From assembly GCA_028551475.1 (NCBI GenBank), contig CM052359.1, positions 9,301,583-9,365,582 of the forward strand: a stretch of 64,000 nt of DNA, given 5' to 3'. The notes beneath the pieces are model-generated. The model saw only the letters and a program-made list of their open reading frames with translations, made no database searches and was not told where the DNA came from. Every line of letters starts with the position of its first letter. The first letter of the stretch is position 1. Position numbers and translations under genes: made by a program. Below are positions 35,401-47,800 of this stretch, one piece after another. The stretch comes from Casuarina equisetifolia. Its lineage: Eukaryota > Streptophyta > Magnoliopsida > Fagales > Casuarinaceae.

Positions 35401-38400
35401 AGACTGAATCCAACTTCCTGTTTTGAAAGACTTGTATTCAATGAGAAGAGCAAATAGAGGGCTGCGTACTAGACAGAAACATTTGAAGCCTACACAAACA
35501 AGCACTGAAAAAAACAGAGACAAGGCTAGCACCTGAACCAGTGCAGCACCAGCTAAAGCCGATATCACCCCACTAATATCCATAGCCTGTAGAAGAAGTG
35601 TTTCAGGAACAAAGAATGACTGCTTTGAGCATTATGACGGAAAGACAAAATCTGGAAAATATAGGCCAACAGAAATGATGTACCTTCAGCATGAGAAGAA
35701 ATAAAGGTGGAGCATATAGGAGCACATTCATCTTTATTGAAACAGCCCCGCTGTAGGAATAAGCGGAAATGATCAAATGCTTCCTTTGTTGTCAAAGAAA
35801 ATGAGCAAAAAGGAAAAGAATATACTACCTGAAAATAATCAACCCTAGATGCCATTTTCTGCAAAGAACTGATACCAATGCACCATGAAGAAGCACCATG
35901 GCGAAACAGTCATTAAAAAGACGAAGCACAAAGATAGAATGCACTCTTTTTGAAAGACAAAGCAAGCTAAGAGCCCACCATGGTAGCTGAGAGACATTTC
36001 AAAAGAAAAAAATTATTAGAGCTGTAGGGAAAAGATTTTCTTTTTTTCTTTTCGCCCTTTTTTATGGGGAGTTGGATTGTGGAGGGGAAGAAAAAGACAG
36101 AGAAGCAGAAATTGAGATGTATTTATGAGTATGTAAGCAGTTGAGAAATAATTCCAAAGAAGCGAATACTTCCTAAAAAATTACTTCAGCTTACTTTCCA
36201 GAAGAGACTTCCAATACGAAATAAAACATCATCCCATATCAGGAAAATCAAAAGCAAGGTTCACATGGCACACAATTGACTCTATTCTAAAGTTGATATT
36301 GTGCACATGTCATGAAAGATGGAGGCAAGCATATGGAACACAGTAGATTATAATCATCTAATAGTGGTTATGAGGAGCAGCAAATGGATATATCATGGGT
36401 CTTTAGCCCATAAACACAGACAGCTACAACACCACTGTCAACAAACATGAGTAGAATTACAAGTCAGTTGAGTGAAGGAGGTGGTGTAATTTGCCATATC
36501 ATAGGCTGCATCACAACTCCTCCAACTCTGAGTCAAAAAGAAAAGATAGAAACAAAGCCACAATAGGAAAAAATACAAAGTTAACCATCTCAGCGAATAA
36601 AGAAATTCTCACACCAATAATGCCGAAATAACACATGCTCATGCATAGGCTTAAGCTGAACACAAACTTGACCACTGCTCTCACCAAACATTATTGCCCC
36701 ACACTGACATGCAAACTAACCACTAAAGGTTAATTCATGATAAGCATAATGGTGTATGCCACACTCATTTATGTAGATCAAAAGGGAACAACATGGGATC
36801 CATAAATCAGATGGCAACGGGGAACAGTAAAATGATGTGGGACACTCCATAAATTGGTTGATAGCAGAAGTGGTGACGAGGTGGGAATCTCGTAGGGTCA
36901 AATATGCCCAGTCACCCTATAAATGCTTAAATAAAGGCAAATGTGGGTCACTCCATTCAGCCAGAAAGTTTTGTTGATATCATCCTCGTGCTCAATTGAG
37001 CTGAGATGGAAAAAGGCACTACAAGGTATTAGTGGCAACATCTGGACGACACCACCAATCCTGCAGGTAAAGGCAGCTTGTCTTTATACATGCTAGAGGC
37101 TTATATAGTAAACCAAACCAACTCCCGCAAAAATTTTAGACATCTAGAGGATTCTTGGAAGAATCTGGAGAAAAAAAAAAAAAAAACCTTCAGGAAGACT
37201 TAGAGATACTACATCATCCCACACACCACAACCTTCACTAAGTGGCCCAATAAAAGCAAGACCAATTAACAATCATGCAACTAGGTTTGAATCCTTGCAT
37301 CCTTTCACCCCCATCCCTTCTCCCTCCTAATTGCAAATTCAATGAGGGATTCTCCCCCTAGCACTTAGTATCCTAAGGCAGTCAAATTGAGAGCCATTCA
37401 CAAATTTTTACAAGTCAGCACAGAGCATGTAGTTGGTAACTCCAAGTACTCTGACAATTGACTACTGAATCTTTCAATTACACTCCTTATGTCAACTAAT
37501 ATATATACATAGTTTGATCAGAATCACTGCCACAGATGCATTAATGATAAACATGTCACTTCTTTGGGATGAAAGTGACATACATGTTTGATGAAGACAA
37601 ATTAACACGTTATCATCAAAAAACTAAAGCATACATCATACCACATTGGTCTTCATGTAGATGAATAAGATGATTCCCAGATTTATAATGTACAAAATGC
37701 CAAATAAAATCTGCACCAAAAACAAAAAAATATAACCCATCAGGCAGTAATTTAGCCAAGGCAATAAAAGCATCTCAATCTAAAATCTCGAAAGTGCAGT
37801 CACACCAGTTTAGTAGCCAAGAGAGGAAAGGGGCATCAGGCAATGTGATTTTAGCACATCAAGTTATACAAACATAACTACAACCAAAATAACTCCGCCA
37901 GTTTGTAGTTATAAGCGGTCAGCCTTCATCAAACATGGCTAATACCAGTAACCTATCTACATCTTCAATATCACCAATAGTGAATTGATTTTACAACTGA
38001 AGCAAACCATTTAACTAGTGTACTGTTCATCATTGGAAACACGTGGAAGGAAGGGGAAGTATCAAACTCCACTAAGATCATTCCAACCAAGTTAAATCAA
38101 AGTAATATTTTAACTATCAAATACCGAGTGAAATTCATAAGCATTTCAAACAAACTAAAACATCACTCTCCTAGGAAAAAAAACAAGAATAATAGTGAAT
38201 TAAATTACCTGAGCTGGATAAACCTCCCCTCCTGTAACATACTGAATTGCAGAATAGATATAAAGAAAGCCTGCCGGATAGACCAGAGGCCCAGTGTCCC
38301 CCTTCATTTCGCTGTAATCCCTTTCTCCTCCAAGAAATCCAGTTACCTATATAAACGGGCCAAATTATACCAATCCATTCATCCAAACCAGAAATCACAG

Positions 38401-38949
38401 CAACAGAGAAGGCCAGACTACCAAGTAACTCATTTGGTAGATGACAAACGGATAATTAGGCCAAAGTAGTCTAATTCTTCAACCCAACTACAATCCGCCT
38501 AATAGGATGTCCAGAAGGTAGCAAATAAACCAAATACAGACCAAATAAATATAAAAATTTAATATGGAGCTTTCATTTCTTCCATTAAAAGATTAAGAAT
38601 TTAATATGTCTGTTTCATTTTGCTAGCGTTGTTTTCTCGGGAACCAAACAAATGCTAAGATGACCTTAGAAGTTCACAGACCTGAGCCATGTAAGCATCC
38701 CAGTCAATCTTCGTATCTGAAACCAAAGGATACACAGGATCACGAAAAAGAATAGACCCAAAAACAACAAGAATCGGAGACACGAAATTAATCTTTACAT
38801 GGAACGTAAGCGATAATGAGGGCAACAAGAATGGCATCGGCGACAATCAAAGCGAAAGCGAAGGGAACTTCCGGGTTACTGAAGAGCTTAGAAGCCGGAG
38901 GCGACGATCTCCCCGGGGGTTTTGCTCGCGGCACTGATCGGGCCGCCAT
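32446..38949 (-). CDS. ALG3: ALG3 dolichyl-P-Man alpha-1,3-mannosyltransferase (13 exons)
   Basis: Minus-strand exons: 38949-38799, 38716-38682, 38346-38209, 37710-37642, 35986-35829, 35750-35684, 35586-35533, 35260-35172, 34696-34580, 34333-34236, 34068-33990, 32762-32706 and 32608-32446. All use GT-AG and stay in frame, giving 424 residues (Arabidopsis ALG3 is about 438). ALG3 (GT58) adds the first lumenal mannose to Man5GlcNAc2-PP-dolichol from dolichyl-P-mannose during N-glycan assembly in the ER. Family landmarks: [103 protein letters not shown] and [10 protein letters not shown]. Many hydrophobic spans fit a multipass ER enzyme. The tail is short and ends KACKEE. Introns 4, 11 and 2-3 are the long ones. 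No disabling change was seen. Confidence 0.95.
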
Positions 38950-39601
38950 GCTTCTTCCTCTGTCGTTGAGTCGTTTGCTTCCTCGTCACAAGTAAACAGC
39001 TTCGTGTAAGCACAACGCCGCCGCTCACGGTAGATGCAACCCAAACAGAAAGGCCCAAACTGGCTCGGTCAATCCCGTACTGTTTACTTAAAATTAAAAT
39101 TGTTTAAGAACGGTCTAAATATACTCTATCTTAGAATGATTCTGTTCTTAATGAACTTAAAGCTGAAAAAAATTATTCTTTATAATCATAAGTTAAATAA
39201 AACTTTATCTTCATCATTTAAGAAGACACAAAAGCGAGTTAACATTGAGTTGATGAGCAAAAGGGAGAGATTTGGAAGGGCCGACAAGAAGTTAATTACA
39301 CATCATTTAACAAAATGTAAATCAAAATTAAGAGAAAATAAATTAGTATTGTAATTATTGAGAGTAATTATCTCTAATTTAAAATTATAAGATATTAAAT
39401 AAAAAAATATTTCTTACGAAAATCTTTATTCACAAACAAACAACGAAAGGAAAACAGTCGACCACCACGTGCGTTTTCCCTCCTAACCGCCTCCTACTCC
39501 ACGTGTCACTCGTTGGTTTCCACCTCTCACGGTTTTGTCTCTATATATGTCCGACCTAGAATTCCTCGAAAATACATTTATTTTCAGACGCACACACATC
39601 A
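38950..39601. other. Divergent upstream region between ALG3 and a possible small gene
   Basis: The ALG3 leader side (to about 39060) is G+C-rich; AT-rich sequence follows. On the far side are plus-strand signals: a palindromic G-box CACGTG at 39466-39471, an ABRE-like CACGTGTC at 39500-39507, and TATATAT at 39542-39548. These could serve the small frame at 39602. Confidence 0.5.
39466..39548 (+). promoter_or_regulatory. G-box, ABRE-like element and TATA box
   Basis: CACGTG (39466-39471), CACGTGTC (39500-39507) and TATATAT (39542-39548) are spaced as in many stress- or ABA-responsive plant promoters. The TATA box is 54 bases before the ATG at 39602. The arrangement is seen directly; responsiveness to ABA is inference. 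Confidence 0.55.
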
Positions 39602-39826
39602 ATGGCTTCCAAGAACCTAAGAGCTCGCTCTACTTCCAGTAGAGAGGACCCGGCATCACCCCCCGCATGTACGACAACAGCAGCAACAAAAACCAGACGT
39701 GGCCTTAAGCTACTGGCCGCAGCGGTACCTGCTCCGCTTACTCTGACCCTGGCAAGCATTTGCCTCGGCAGTGGCGGTTTATCAAAGCCCTTGCCCTTGT
39801 GGTTCTTACCTCTATGGTTCCTGTAA
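39602..39826 (+). CDS. Possible small unknown gene
   Basis: A 74-codon frame starting MASKNLRARSTSSRE, with a basic, Ser/Thr-rich N-terminus and a hydrophobic C-terminal half ending LSKPLPLWFLPLWFL. I do not recognise the family. In favour of a real gene are the upstream G-box, ABRE-like and TATA elements, higher G+C, and a good start context. The stop lies inside the sequence CCTGTAAGTG, which is also an excellent splice donor, so the frame may continue in another exon: a further open plus-strand stretch starting MNPTALALCLAQLG runs from about 39898. The opposite strand is also open here (39556-39906). Treat it as a candidate only. Confidence 0.35.
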   Translation: MASKNLRARSTSSREDPASPPACTTTAATKTRRGLKLLAAAVPAPLTLTLASICLGSGGLSKPLPLWFLPLWFL

Positions 39827-42800
39827 GTGACATGCAAAGCCTCGAGTTTCTTGACTGTTCTATCGGCTTGCCTCGTCTGGGCTGAAGGAGGGTTCCATGA
39901 ACCCAACGGCGCTGGCTCTTTGCTTGGCTCAGCTTGGGTTGAGCTTGGTATTGAGTCCGATGGTTCTCGGGGGTGAGCAATTCGGGTCGGGCTGCTCGTG
40001 TGTTTAGCTTTGTTCGTTGTTCGGATCTTTGAGGAGATGAACCCGATTGCTGCTGATCTCGTTAAACCTTGTTTAGCTTTGTTTGAAGTTCAGCTCGTTT
40101 TTTCCTTTTGGTTTTTCATTTCTCTATTTTCTTTCTGACTTTGTATAGTATGGTATTCGTACGCAGTGGCTTGAGCAGTTATAAATAATTATTTTAAATG
40201 TTAAAAAAAGTGAGAAATATTGTTCTTTTCAAGCTTCCTTTATATTTGAGTTTGACCCAGCTCCGCAGTTCTCACGAAATTCATCTAACCAGCCCCGTGG
40301 ACTGCGGGGAACCAAAAAACTGCCCAGTCATCAGAATATGTAGCAGAAAATGCATCCAGTATTAAAACATGGAAAGTAATTAAACTAGTTTGTTGACTTA
40401 ACAAAGAGTTGCGATCCTCCTGGGCAACCTAGTTCTGAAGTCAAAAATAAAAAGGTGAGGATAAACTTATAATTTAATATTTGGATTGTTAAATAATATT
40501 TTGCAGGTGGTCGAGGCAATTAAAACATTAACCTAAGAAAACATGGCGGCAATTATAGTTGTTATAGGGGAGCAAAGTGTGATGTAATTGCCGGAACAAT
40601 TTTCAATGCAACCAAGTGTGTTAGATTTTGTTTACAAGTATTTCATGTTGGATTAAAACATTTGTCATTTTTTTAAAGGGATTATCTTCTTATATAAAAT
40701 TGTGTCCTTCCAAGCATTAACAGGTGTTCTTTTGCTTTTCATTCATCTTCCTCCCCTTAATTTGTATGATGCTTTTATGAAATTAAAACTAAACTTTTCA
40801 TTAAACAGTGCCGCGTTGAGATTTAAGAAGCAATTGTTATTTTCAACTCTAAACAGACGTTTAAAAAAAATTAAAAATTAAAAAAAAAATTAAAAAAAAA
40901 AAACACGGATGAAAGCAGTCTTGTTTAATTATAATTGGACTATAATAGAATTTTAACTTTTTGCTTTCCTTACGCCTTTGGCTGAATTTGAACGAGTTAA
41001 TCGCCTTGTGATGTTTTGTTTTCTTCTGGGCCTTGCTTTGAAGCTTTCGTTGGAAGGACCACTGACAGTCCAGCTTGAAGGCAGCTATACACACCGAGGA
41101 ATTATAATTTTAGATGTAAACATGAAACTTGATCTGATGTCAAGTCTTTGGACAGAAATTCATAATTTCATTATTATTTATCTCTTCTATTGACTCGTGC
41201 ATAAGAATGTGGTTTGGCATGCGTAACTACCATTTCTTAGTTGTTGACCAAGCAATGAGAAATTTAAAGGTAAACATGAAACTTGATCTGATGTCAAACT
41301 TGTAGACAAAAATTTGTAATAATATTTTTATTTATATCATCTACTGATTGGTGAGCAAGGAAGCGGCACGGGAATTAGAACAACAAATGAACCGCGGACA
41401 TAGTTGGTAAAGTAAAGAAAATGGGATAGGTGATGAATATGGTACAAGAATGATACATAAACTTGGTAATTTGAATAATTTACATGGTTTTTAAGACATT
41501 TTATTTTGTCAATGCACTTGTTCTGTTACACTATTTAGATGGGAAAAATATTTTATGTCTCTTAAGTAGGTTGAGAAAAAAGTCTTATAACACGTGTTAA
41601 AACTTAGATTTTAAGTGAAACATCAATTCACTCCTAAAGTTTGTTATCATATAAAGTATATTTTCAACTATAAGTTGATGACACATGTTGAAATGTAGAG
41701 TAAGTCCTACATTGGTAATCCAATGGCGGGGGAAAGCAAGCTTGTTGGTGTTGCAGAGTAATTGTTAAGGAATTGTACATGCTTACTGACTATCAGCCAT
41801 AACTATTGATTATGTGGTAACGTCTGACAGTCCAATTGCTGGGAAGGGAGGTCCTATGGCTGGTTAACAAGCTTGTGGGCACTACTGGGTTGTTGTAAAG
41901 GTATAAGGTATGTGTACTAACTATCAATTATAGATTTTGATTGAGTAATAGTGCATGAGAGCCCTGAGAATTGGTACAAGAGCAAGTCAAGAGCAAGTCA
42001 AGAGCAAGGGTTTGGAAGTATGTGGGTGTTGTTGGGTCATTATTAAGGAATAGGATATGTTAAGTATCAATCAAAGGTTTTAATCGAGTGGTAGCACTTG
42101 AGGTTCTCACCAATTGCTGTTAGACCAAGTCACGGTTTCGACCCCTTGCACCAGCAAATTTGTCGACGGGTGTCTAGTATCAGGTTGGCAAACCTATGGG
42201 CACTACTAGATAATTGTCAAGAAATGATTTTGGTTATCATATTTTGATCATTAAATAATAATATAATGGAGGTGGTTAAGACATTTAAACCATTGACTAG
42301 TGAAAAGAAGGTGAAAGGCAATTATGGTTGTCATAGCTGAAGGAAGGAAATGTGATGTAATTGCTGTAACAATTGTGAATGCAACCAAACATGTTAGATT
42401 TGTTTACAAATTTCTCATATTGGATCAGGAGCATTTAATTGAAAATGATATTCAAGATAAATAAAGGAAAATAAAGCAGATATTACAATAATAAGAAAGG
42501 TTAGGAATAGGATGATTATGACAGAATAAGAACCATAAGAGAGAGAGTAAACGAAGCAAGTACAAGGAAACTTAAGAAAGCTCGTGTTTTGCTTGCTTAT
42601 TGATTACATTATGTCATGCCATTATATAGGCAGCAAAGTTCACAAAGGACAAAACTACAAGTTGCTTGGTAACATAAGCAACTTGCGAGAACCTTATCTT
42701 TAATACAAGTGGTATGCACAATAGTCTTTCAACAAGACCCGTGGGGCCCTCTCTCCTCTAGCTTTTCATCATGATGCATAGAGCCTACTAACTCAGTTTA

Positions 42801-42884
42801 TGAGGTTATTGAAACGTAGTCTTGCAAGGCTATGAGAGCAGCAAGTTGATCTTCTTTCATGCTTTGCTCTACCATGGTGCATGT
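39827..42884. repeat. Repeat-rich intergenic DNA
   Basis: Two diverged direct repeats of about 180 bases lie at 40489-40665 and 42250-42430; both contain GTGATGTAATTGC and AATGCAACCAA followed by GTTAGATTT. A second diverged pair at 41116-41200 and 41270-41355 shares AAACATGAAACTTGATCTGATGTCAA. A triplicated 12-base motif (GAGCAAGTCAA) is at about 41981-42007. Around 42570-42640 the sequence resembles a reverse-oriented LTR. These look like old non-autonomous transposon pieces; no coding region was recognised. Confidence 0.55.
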
Positions 42885-43584
42885 TCAGGCCGTTGTTCCA
42901 TACTGCTCTTCAAATATGTTTTCCACGTTGCACGTTGCATCACCATCCATTTCTTCAAGATCAACGTCAGCTCCTATACCGTAGGTTACAGTATCCAACT
43001 GCACATTATCTTCCAAATCCAGCCAGGAAAAGACAGCTACATCTTCATAATTAAAATCATTTACTAGCTTGTCAGTGGTGAGACTCATTGCTTGGGCAGC
43101 ATATAGTGGGAAATCTTCTTCCATCTCAAGTGGACAGTTTGTGAGCTCAACGTTACAGTCTTGCACTTGAAACAACCTAGGAGATACGGGCTCTTCTTTT
43201 ATTTGAACATGCAGCTGTGGTAGTAACTCTGGAAACATGTCTGAATTGAGATCAACTTGTTCCTGAGTGTAGAAAGGGTTGAATTACGTGTCTAGTTCCT
43301 GCACCATACGTGTTGATGACTCTCCTACCTCAAAGGTTCTTGATACCCCAATTGTTGGCTGAAGAGCTTCTTCTTGCTCTGCATAATAGGACTGTACAAC
43401 ATTAAGATAATTGTCTGGTGGGGAAGGGAGGTAAGGTCTTGGTGTAGTAATATCAAAAGGTGAGCATGACCATTCAAACCACGTATGGTAATCATCCAGT
43501 GGAAGATATTGTGGAATTATTTCTTCAGATGCAGCATAATCAATGGTGGCACACAATCCAGAATCTTCCGAAGAGGTAGTGACT
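42885..43584 (-). pseudogene. Broken exon of a transcription-factor-like protein
   Basis: On the minus strand one frame runs from a plausible splice acceptor (TTCTAG before 43584) to a stop at 42885, broken only by a TAA at 43284-43286. Read through, the 230-residue tail is acidic and Ser/Pro-rich: PQYLPLDDYHTWFEWS, RTFEVGESSTRMVQELD, then (after the stop) FNPFYTQEQVDLNSDMFPEL, LHVQIKEEPVSPRL and LEDNVQLDTVTYGIG. IKEEP fits a SUMO consensus. This looks like the activation-domain exon of a plant transcription factor, perhaps NAC-like, but the identity is not established. No DNA-binding domain lies upstream within the window, so I call a relic. A real gene ending at 43284 is the alternative. 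Confidence 0.5.
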
Positions 43585-44389
43585 CTAGAATAGGCAAACG
43601 AATATGTTGTTAAAAAACCAATATTGCTAACACATTTGCCATTATTTGGAAGGGGTTATCGTCTTGTATAAAATTTTTCCCTTTCGGACATCCTTATTCT
43701 TCTGTCAATTGTTGGAAGGTTTGTCTTGCTTACTCTGCTGTGAAGCAGACATTAGTTGGGTAGTTTCCGCAACTGGTTGAAGTGGCGGTCCATCTCGGAT
43801 TCCAGAAAGGCCTTTGTTGCACTGTCCATCCCCGAAGGCTTCAATACCACAATGTTGTGTTCCTGAGCAGGGAATCGAGTGATTGGGCGCGAAAAGGGAC
43901 GATCGTACGCCAATTTGGTGGAATACTTTTCATTCTAGGCCTGCCTATGATTGTGGGTCAGAAATGTTTAGTGAGGAGAACTAGATTGGTACTCGTTAGA
44001 GGGAGAAACCGACATCCTGGATTTCATTACAAGACAATCTGAATATAAAATGCAAGTCCTCCTCTTCAAGACACCCCGCTAACTTGTGCTGCATGGAAGA
44101 TTAGTCTAAACTACTAATATAGAGCAAGCTCGGGTTAGGCATATATGTGGAAATCGTTTTTTTTTTTTTAAGTTTTCTAAGTTTTCTGTGAGAAAATATG
44201 CGTTTAGGTATAGGGAAAAGGAGAAAAACGAAAATTGAAAATGAAATAAATGGATAATGAAAAAAACTAAAACTAAAAAGATAAAAGTCAAGAGTTTATA
44301 TCTAAACACATAGACTATGCCACTAGCCAAGGAAATTCTCCACCACCAATCTTTGACAAAAATTGGATAAAAAATGCAAGTTGAACAAA
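43585..44389. other. Intergenic, unassigned
   Basis: It contains a G+C-richer stretch (43740-44040) with an open plus-strand frame of 86 codons that matches no family I know. The remainder is AT-rich. Confidence 0.35.
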
Positions 44390-45790
44390 ACAACTATCAT
44401 AGCCCTAGGCCTATGATTGTGCTCTTAGAACTAAAATATCACCAATGAAAAAAAAAATACCAAACTATATTGAAAACTTAAACAAAATAACAACGTATAA
44501 GAAAAAAGAAATAAGCAAATTATCAAGATTAAGAACTTAAAACTTCCTCAATTATGAAGGCCAAGCCAAGGTTTCAATCTCTTCAATAAGCACTTTTTTT
44601 GCAGACCTAACACTAAGTTGCAACAACAAAAAAGGTACAAAAAAGGTTGAAACTTTGAAGCAACCATTGGAGAGGAAAGATATTGCCCATTTTTATGACA
44701 ATGTTGTCGCACTTCATGATAATGTTATCAACCATGCGAAACTTACCCCCATTGGTGCCTAATTTGCTCAATTTAAAAAAAAAATTATCATCAATGTCCA
44801 AAGCTATCCACAATAGTGCAGACCCAACTCTAAGGCAATGTAAAGGAAAAAGATACAAAAAAAGGTTGAAACTTTGAGGCAAAAGACAATTTTATGGTAA
44901 AAGACATCTCAATGAAAAGTAACATAGTGGAGGACACCAATGTTGTGATTGACAACACCACAATAGAAGATGACAAAATAGTGAATTTGACCAAATCATT
45001 GGATGAATTACTTATTTTGATGCAGGAGAACTTAAAACAAGTCAAAGAGGTTGAAGCACCGATCTTTTTACCCATTATGTTCAAGGAAACATCACTACAA
45101 GAAGGAAGAATGGTTGATTCAACCTTTATTTGGCCTTTGATTTCTCCCATGAGATCAAACAATTGAATTTTGGCAAGGAACCAAATAAGATTCCAAGTGT
45201 TTCTGCCTTTTCTTGGATTGGCGCGGCTATTACTTTTTTATGATATTGTCATCACCCTTCCAAGTTTCACTCACTAGGGACAACCACTAGAAAAATTCTT
45301 AGCGTCAATTCTTTATCAATCCTTAAGGACAAGGATTTCAAAATAGGGGGTGCTATGTCAGGCCTAAGGTATGCTAAATAAGGGATTTAATCCCAATTAG
45401 TTTTGTTATGTTTTTAGATTTTTTTTTACTAAGAAGATTAAGTAATTTTGGAAATGTATAAAGTCTCGTTGATTTAGAACTTTGAAAACCAATTGTTTTA
45501 GGAATTCAAAACACAATCATATTGGGCTAAGAATTATGGTATAAATAAGTGGCAAGGGGGAAAGATAAAAAAAAAAAAGTGTTTATTGGAGATATTGAAA
45601 TCTTAGCTTGGCCTTCATAATTAAGGAAACTTTATGTTCTCAATCTTAATAGTTTGCATATTGATTTCTTCTTGTAAGTTTTTATTATGTTTGAGTTTCA
45701 ATAAAGTTTGGTATTTTGTTTTCATTGGTATTATTTTGGTTCTAAGAGTACGAAACTAGACCTAAGGCTGTGAGAACAACTTAGGATTTT
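44390..45790. mobile_element. Decayed LTR element with inverted LTR-like arms
   Basis: The segment 44390-44605 (read on the minus strand) matches 45578-45785 (plus strand): both contain CTTGGCCTTCATAATT, TTTGGTATTTT, TTTTCATTGGT and TTCTAAGAG in the same order. The arms therefore face opposite ways. Between them are a coding-like plus-strand stretch (44894-45166, Asp/Glu-rich, no recognised domain), a direct repeat of GGTTGAAACTTTGA (44644 and 44863), and a purine tract CAAAATAGGGGG near 45340-45352, which looks like a polypurine tract, directly before TGTCAGGCCTAAGG, a likely LTR start. The left arm probably belongs to a second, oppositely inserted copy. Confidence 0.6.
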
Positions 45791-46919
45791 CTATTTCTTA
45801 CAAAAAAACCAATTTGCTTACAACTGAAATTATGCTCCCTTTAAATAAGCAATTAAATCTAACCTTAAAAGATTATGAAATCTAGATAAATTAAGGATCC
45901 AAACACTTAAGGAAAGCAACAAAAAAGGAGATAATCTCAAACAATCAATAAACCCTAAGAAATGAAAGACTCAGTGACTATGTTAAAAACTCCTAACATT
46001 AATGATGAAACCCTAAGCCACCTTGGAGATTTTAGAGAATATTCTAAAGACTTCTTGAGATGCTCTTCAACTTTGTTTATCTTGGAGTCACTAGATCACA
46101 TTGTGGTCCAAACATGTATTTGTTGAGACACTCAACATATGGGTTGGGCCACTAACTTAGACCGACATAGTTGCTCTCTCGTCATTTAGTCTTTGACACA
46201 AAACAAGATATGGCCTGACGCTTCTACTACTACCTTTCCCTAGTCTGTACAACCTTCAAAGTGCCTACGCTAATCATGTTATTAGGCTTAGTTCTCAAAC
46301 GTCTTCCAGTGACACAGATTCACGTTAGCGACTCTATTAGACAACCGGCTTTTACAGACTGATGCTAACTTCCCCTGTTACTTCCAACATCTACTTTACT
46401 CAAAACCAACAGGTTGGACCGACCAATCTGCAGGTGCCTTTGTGCTAATCTGGCATCTGACGTGGCCTTCACCCGTAACACGTACATCACCGATATCCAC
46501 CAAAAATCCCACCAAAGCAGTTTCAGGAAAAAGAACATACGGCCGTCTGCTCATTTTAGAAGGGCTTACCACTCCTCACTAATCCCAGTGACATCTGCTG
46601 GAGTTCAGCTTTATATCTCTTCATTAACCAATAGCTTGCTGTAATTCAGCGCCACGTTTTCAACTAGGTGCATGCCCACACCGACATTATATTATGTCTG
46701 GTTGACGACAAATGCTCAAAACTAGCAACCACGTATCTGAACTTGACATAAATCGCCAACTGCCGTCAGAAGAGATCAGACCAACTTGAAGACAGATAGG
46801 CCCACAGGTTTGTTCGCAAGCCGGCTTTAAGGCACAACCGATAAATGAAAGGTTCATACTTAGGCAAGGCAACTTTGTTGGAAGGAATCAAGTCACACTA
46901 CCAAATAATTTGTTTACCT
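45791..46919. other. Intergenic, no gene seen
   Basis: AT-rich to about 46100, then of mixed composition. No coding motif, RNA gene or clear repeat was recognised. Confidence 0.4.
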
Positions 46920-47800
46920 GATCTGATTTCCATGACGCGAAGTCTTTCTTACATTAGTAGCTCATGTAGCTGAATTTGTGTGCCACAGTCCTTGTTGATA
47001 TCAATGTTTTATACTGGACTCCCATTTTGCAAGTTTTGTATCCGTTTTTTTTGTTTTTCACATGTTGATTAGTGCAACCAGCTTTGAGACATTATATAAA
47101 TTCGAGCTTTACAAAAACAGACTTTTAATGCATAGCCTGCCTACAAATTAAAGCAATCCAGAGCGTCAGCTAAATACAAATTAATTCATTTCTGACATGG
47201 GGAAAGTCCGTCATATTCGCAGTTGATTCCTGCACATCAGAAAACCTCCGTTATGTTGGCAGCTCATGTAAGTTGATTTGAGTGTGATAGTTTTTCCCTC
47301 TCAATCCGTGTATGGAATGCTTGTTTTGCAACTTTATGAGTTTCTTCACTTTCTTGGTATGTCAATTCACCTAGCCAACTTTGAGGTATTGTATGTGAAT
47401 TTTTCAACGCACTTAGAGAAAGGAACGCACAAAGTCAGCTGAAGGTGAATTCAACACAACTGATGAAGAAAAGGTTGTCACGCTCATACTCTCTGAGTCA
47501 CCGAGCTACCATGAACCAAAGAGGCCTAATGAGCAATTCTCCCATCTGTCAATAGTTCATCAATTGATGTTTACTGATTCCCAGGTAGCAAGGACCTTTC
47601 TTTATTCGGTAGCTCATGTAATAAGTTGTCTGACAGACTTTCCCTACCATAGACATGGACATCCAAATCAAGTTTTGCAAGTTTCATGTGTTTCATCTTT
47701 TTGACCTCTTGTATGTTGATTAACTGCCAATTTGAGCCAGTATATGAAGTTGAGCTTTAAAACCAACTTCAAATGCATATCAACGTCCCTAGGAAAAGGA
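46920..47800. repeat. Three-copy degenerate tandem repeat
   Basis: Three related units start near 46926, 47223 and 47566. Each has a GATTCC-like start, then (G/C)AGCTCATGTA (46958, 47259, 47608), then TTTTGCAA(G)TTT with a nearby GT-rich stretch, then (G/C)TATGTTGAT-like, then TTTGAG and a TATATGAA-like block. Spacing is about 300 and 350 bases. Divergence is high, so the copies are old. No open frame is conserved between them. Confidence 0.7.
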
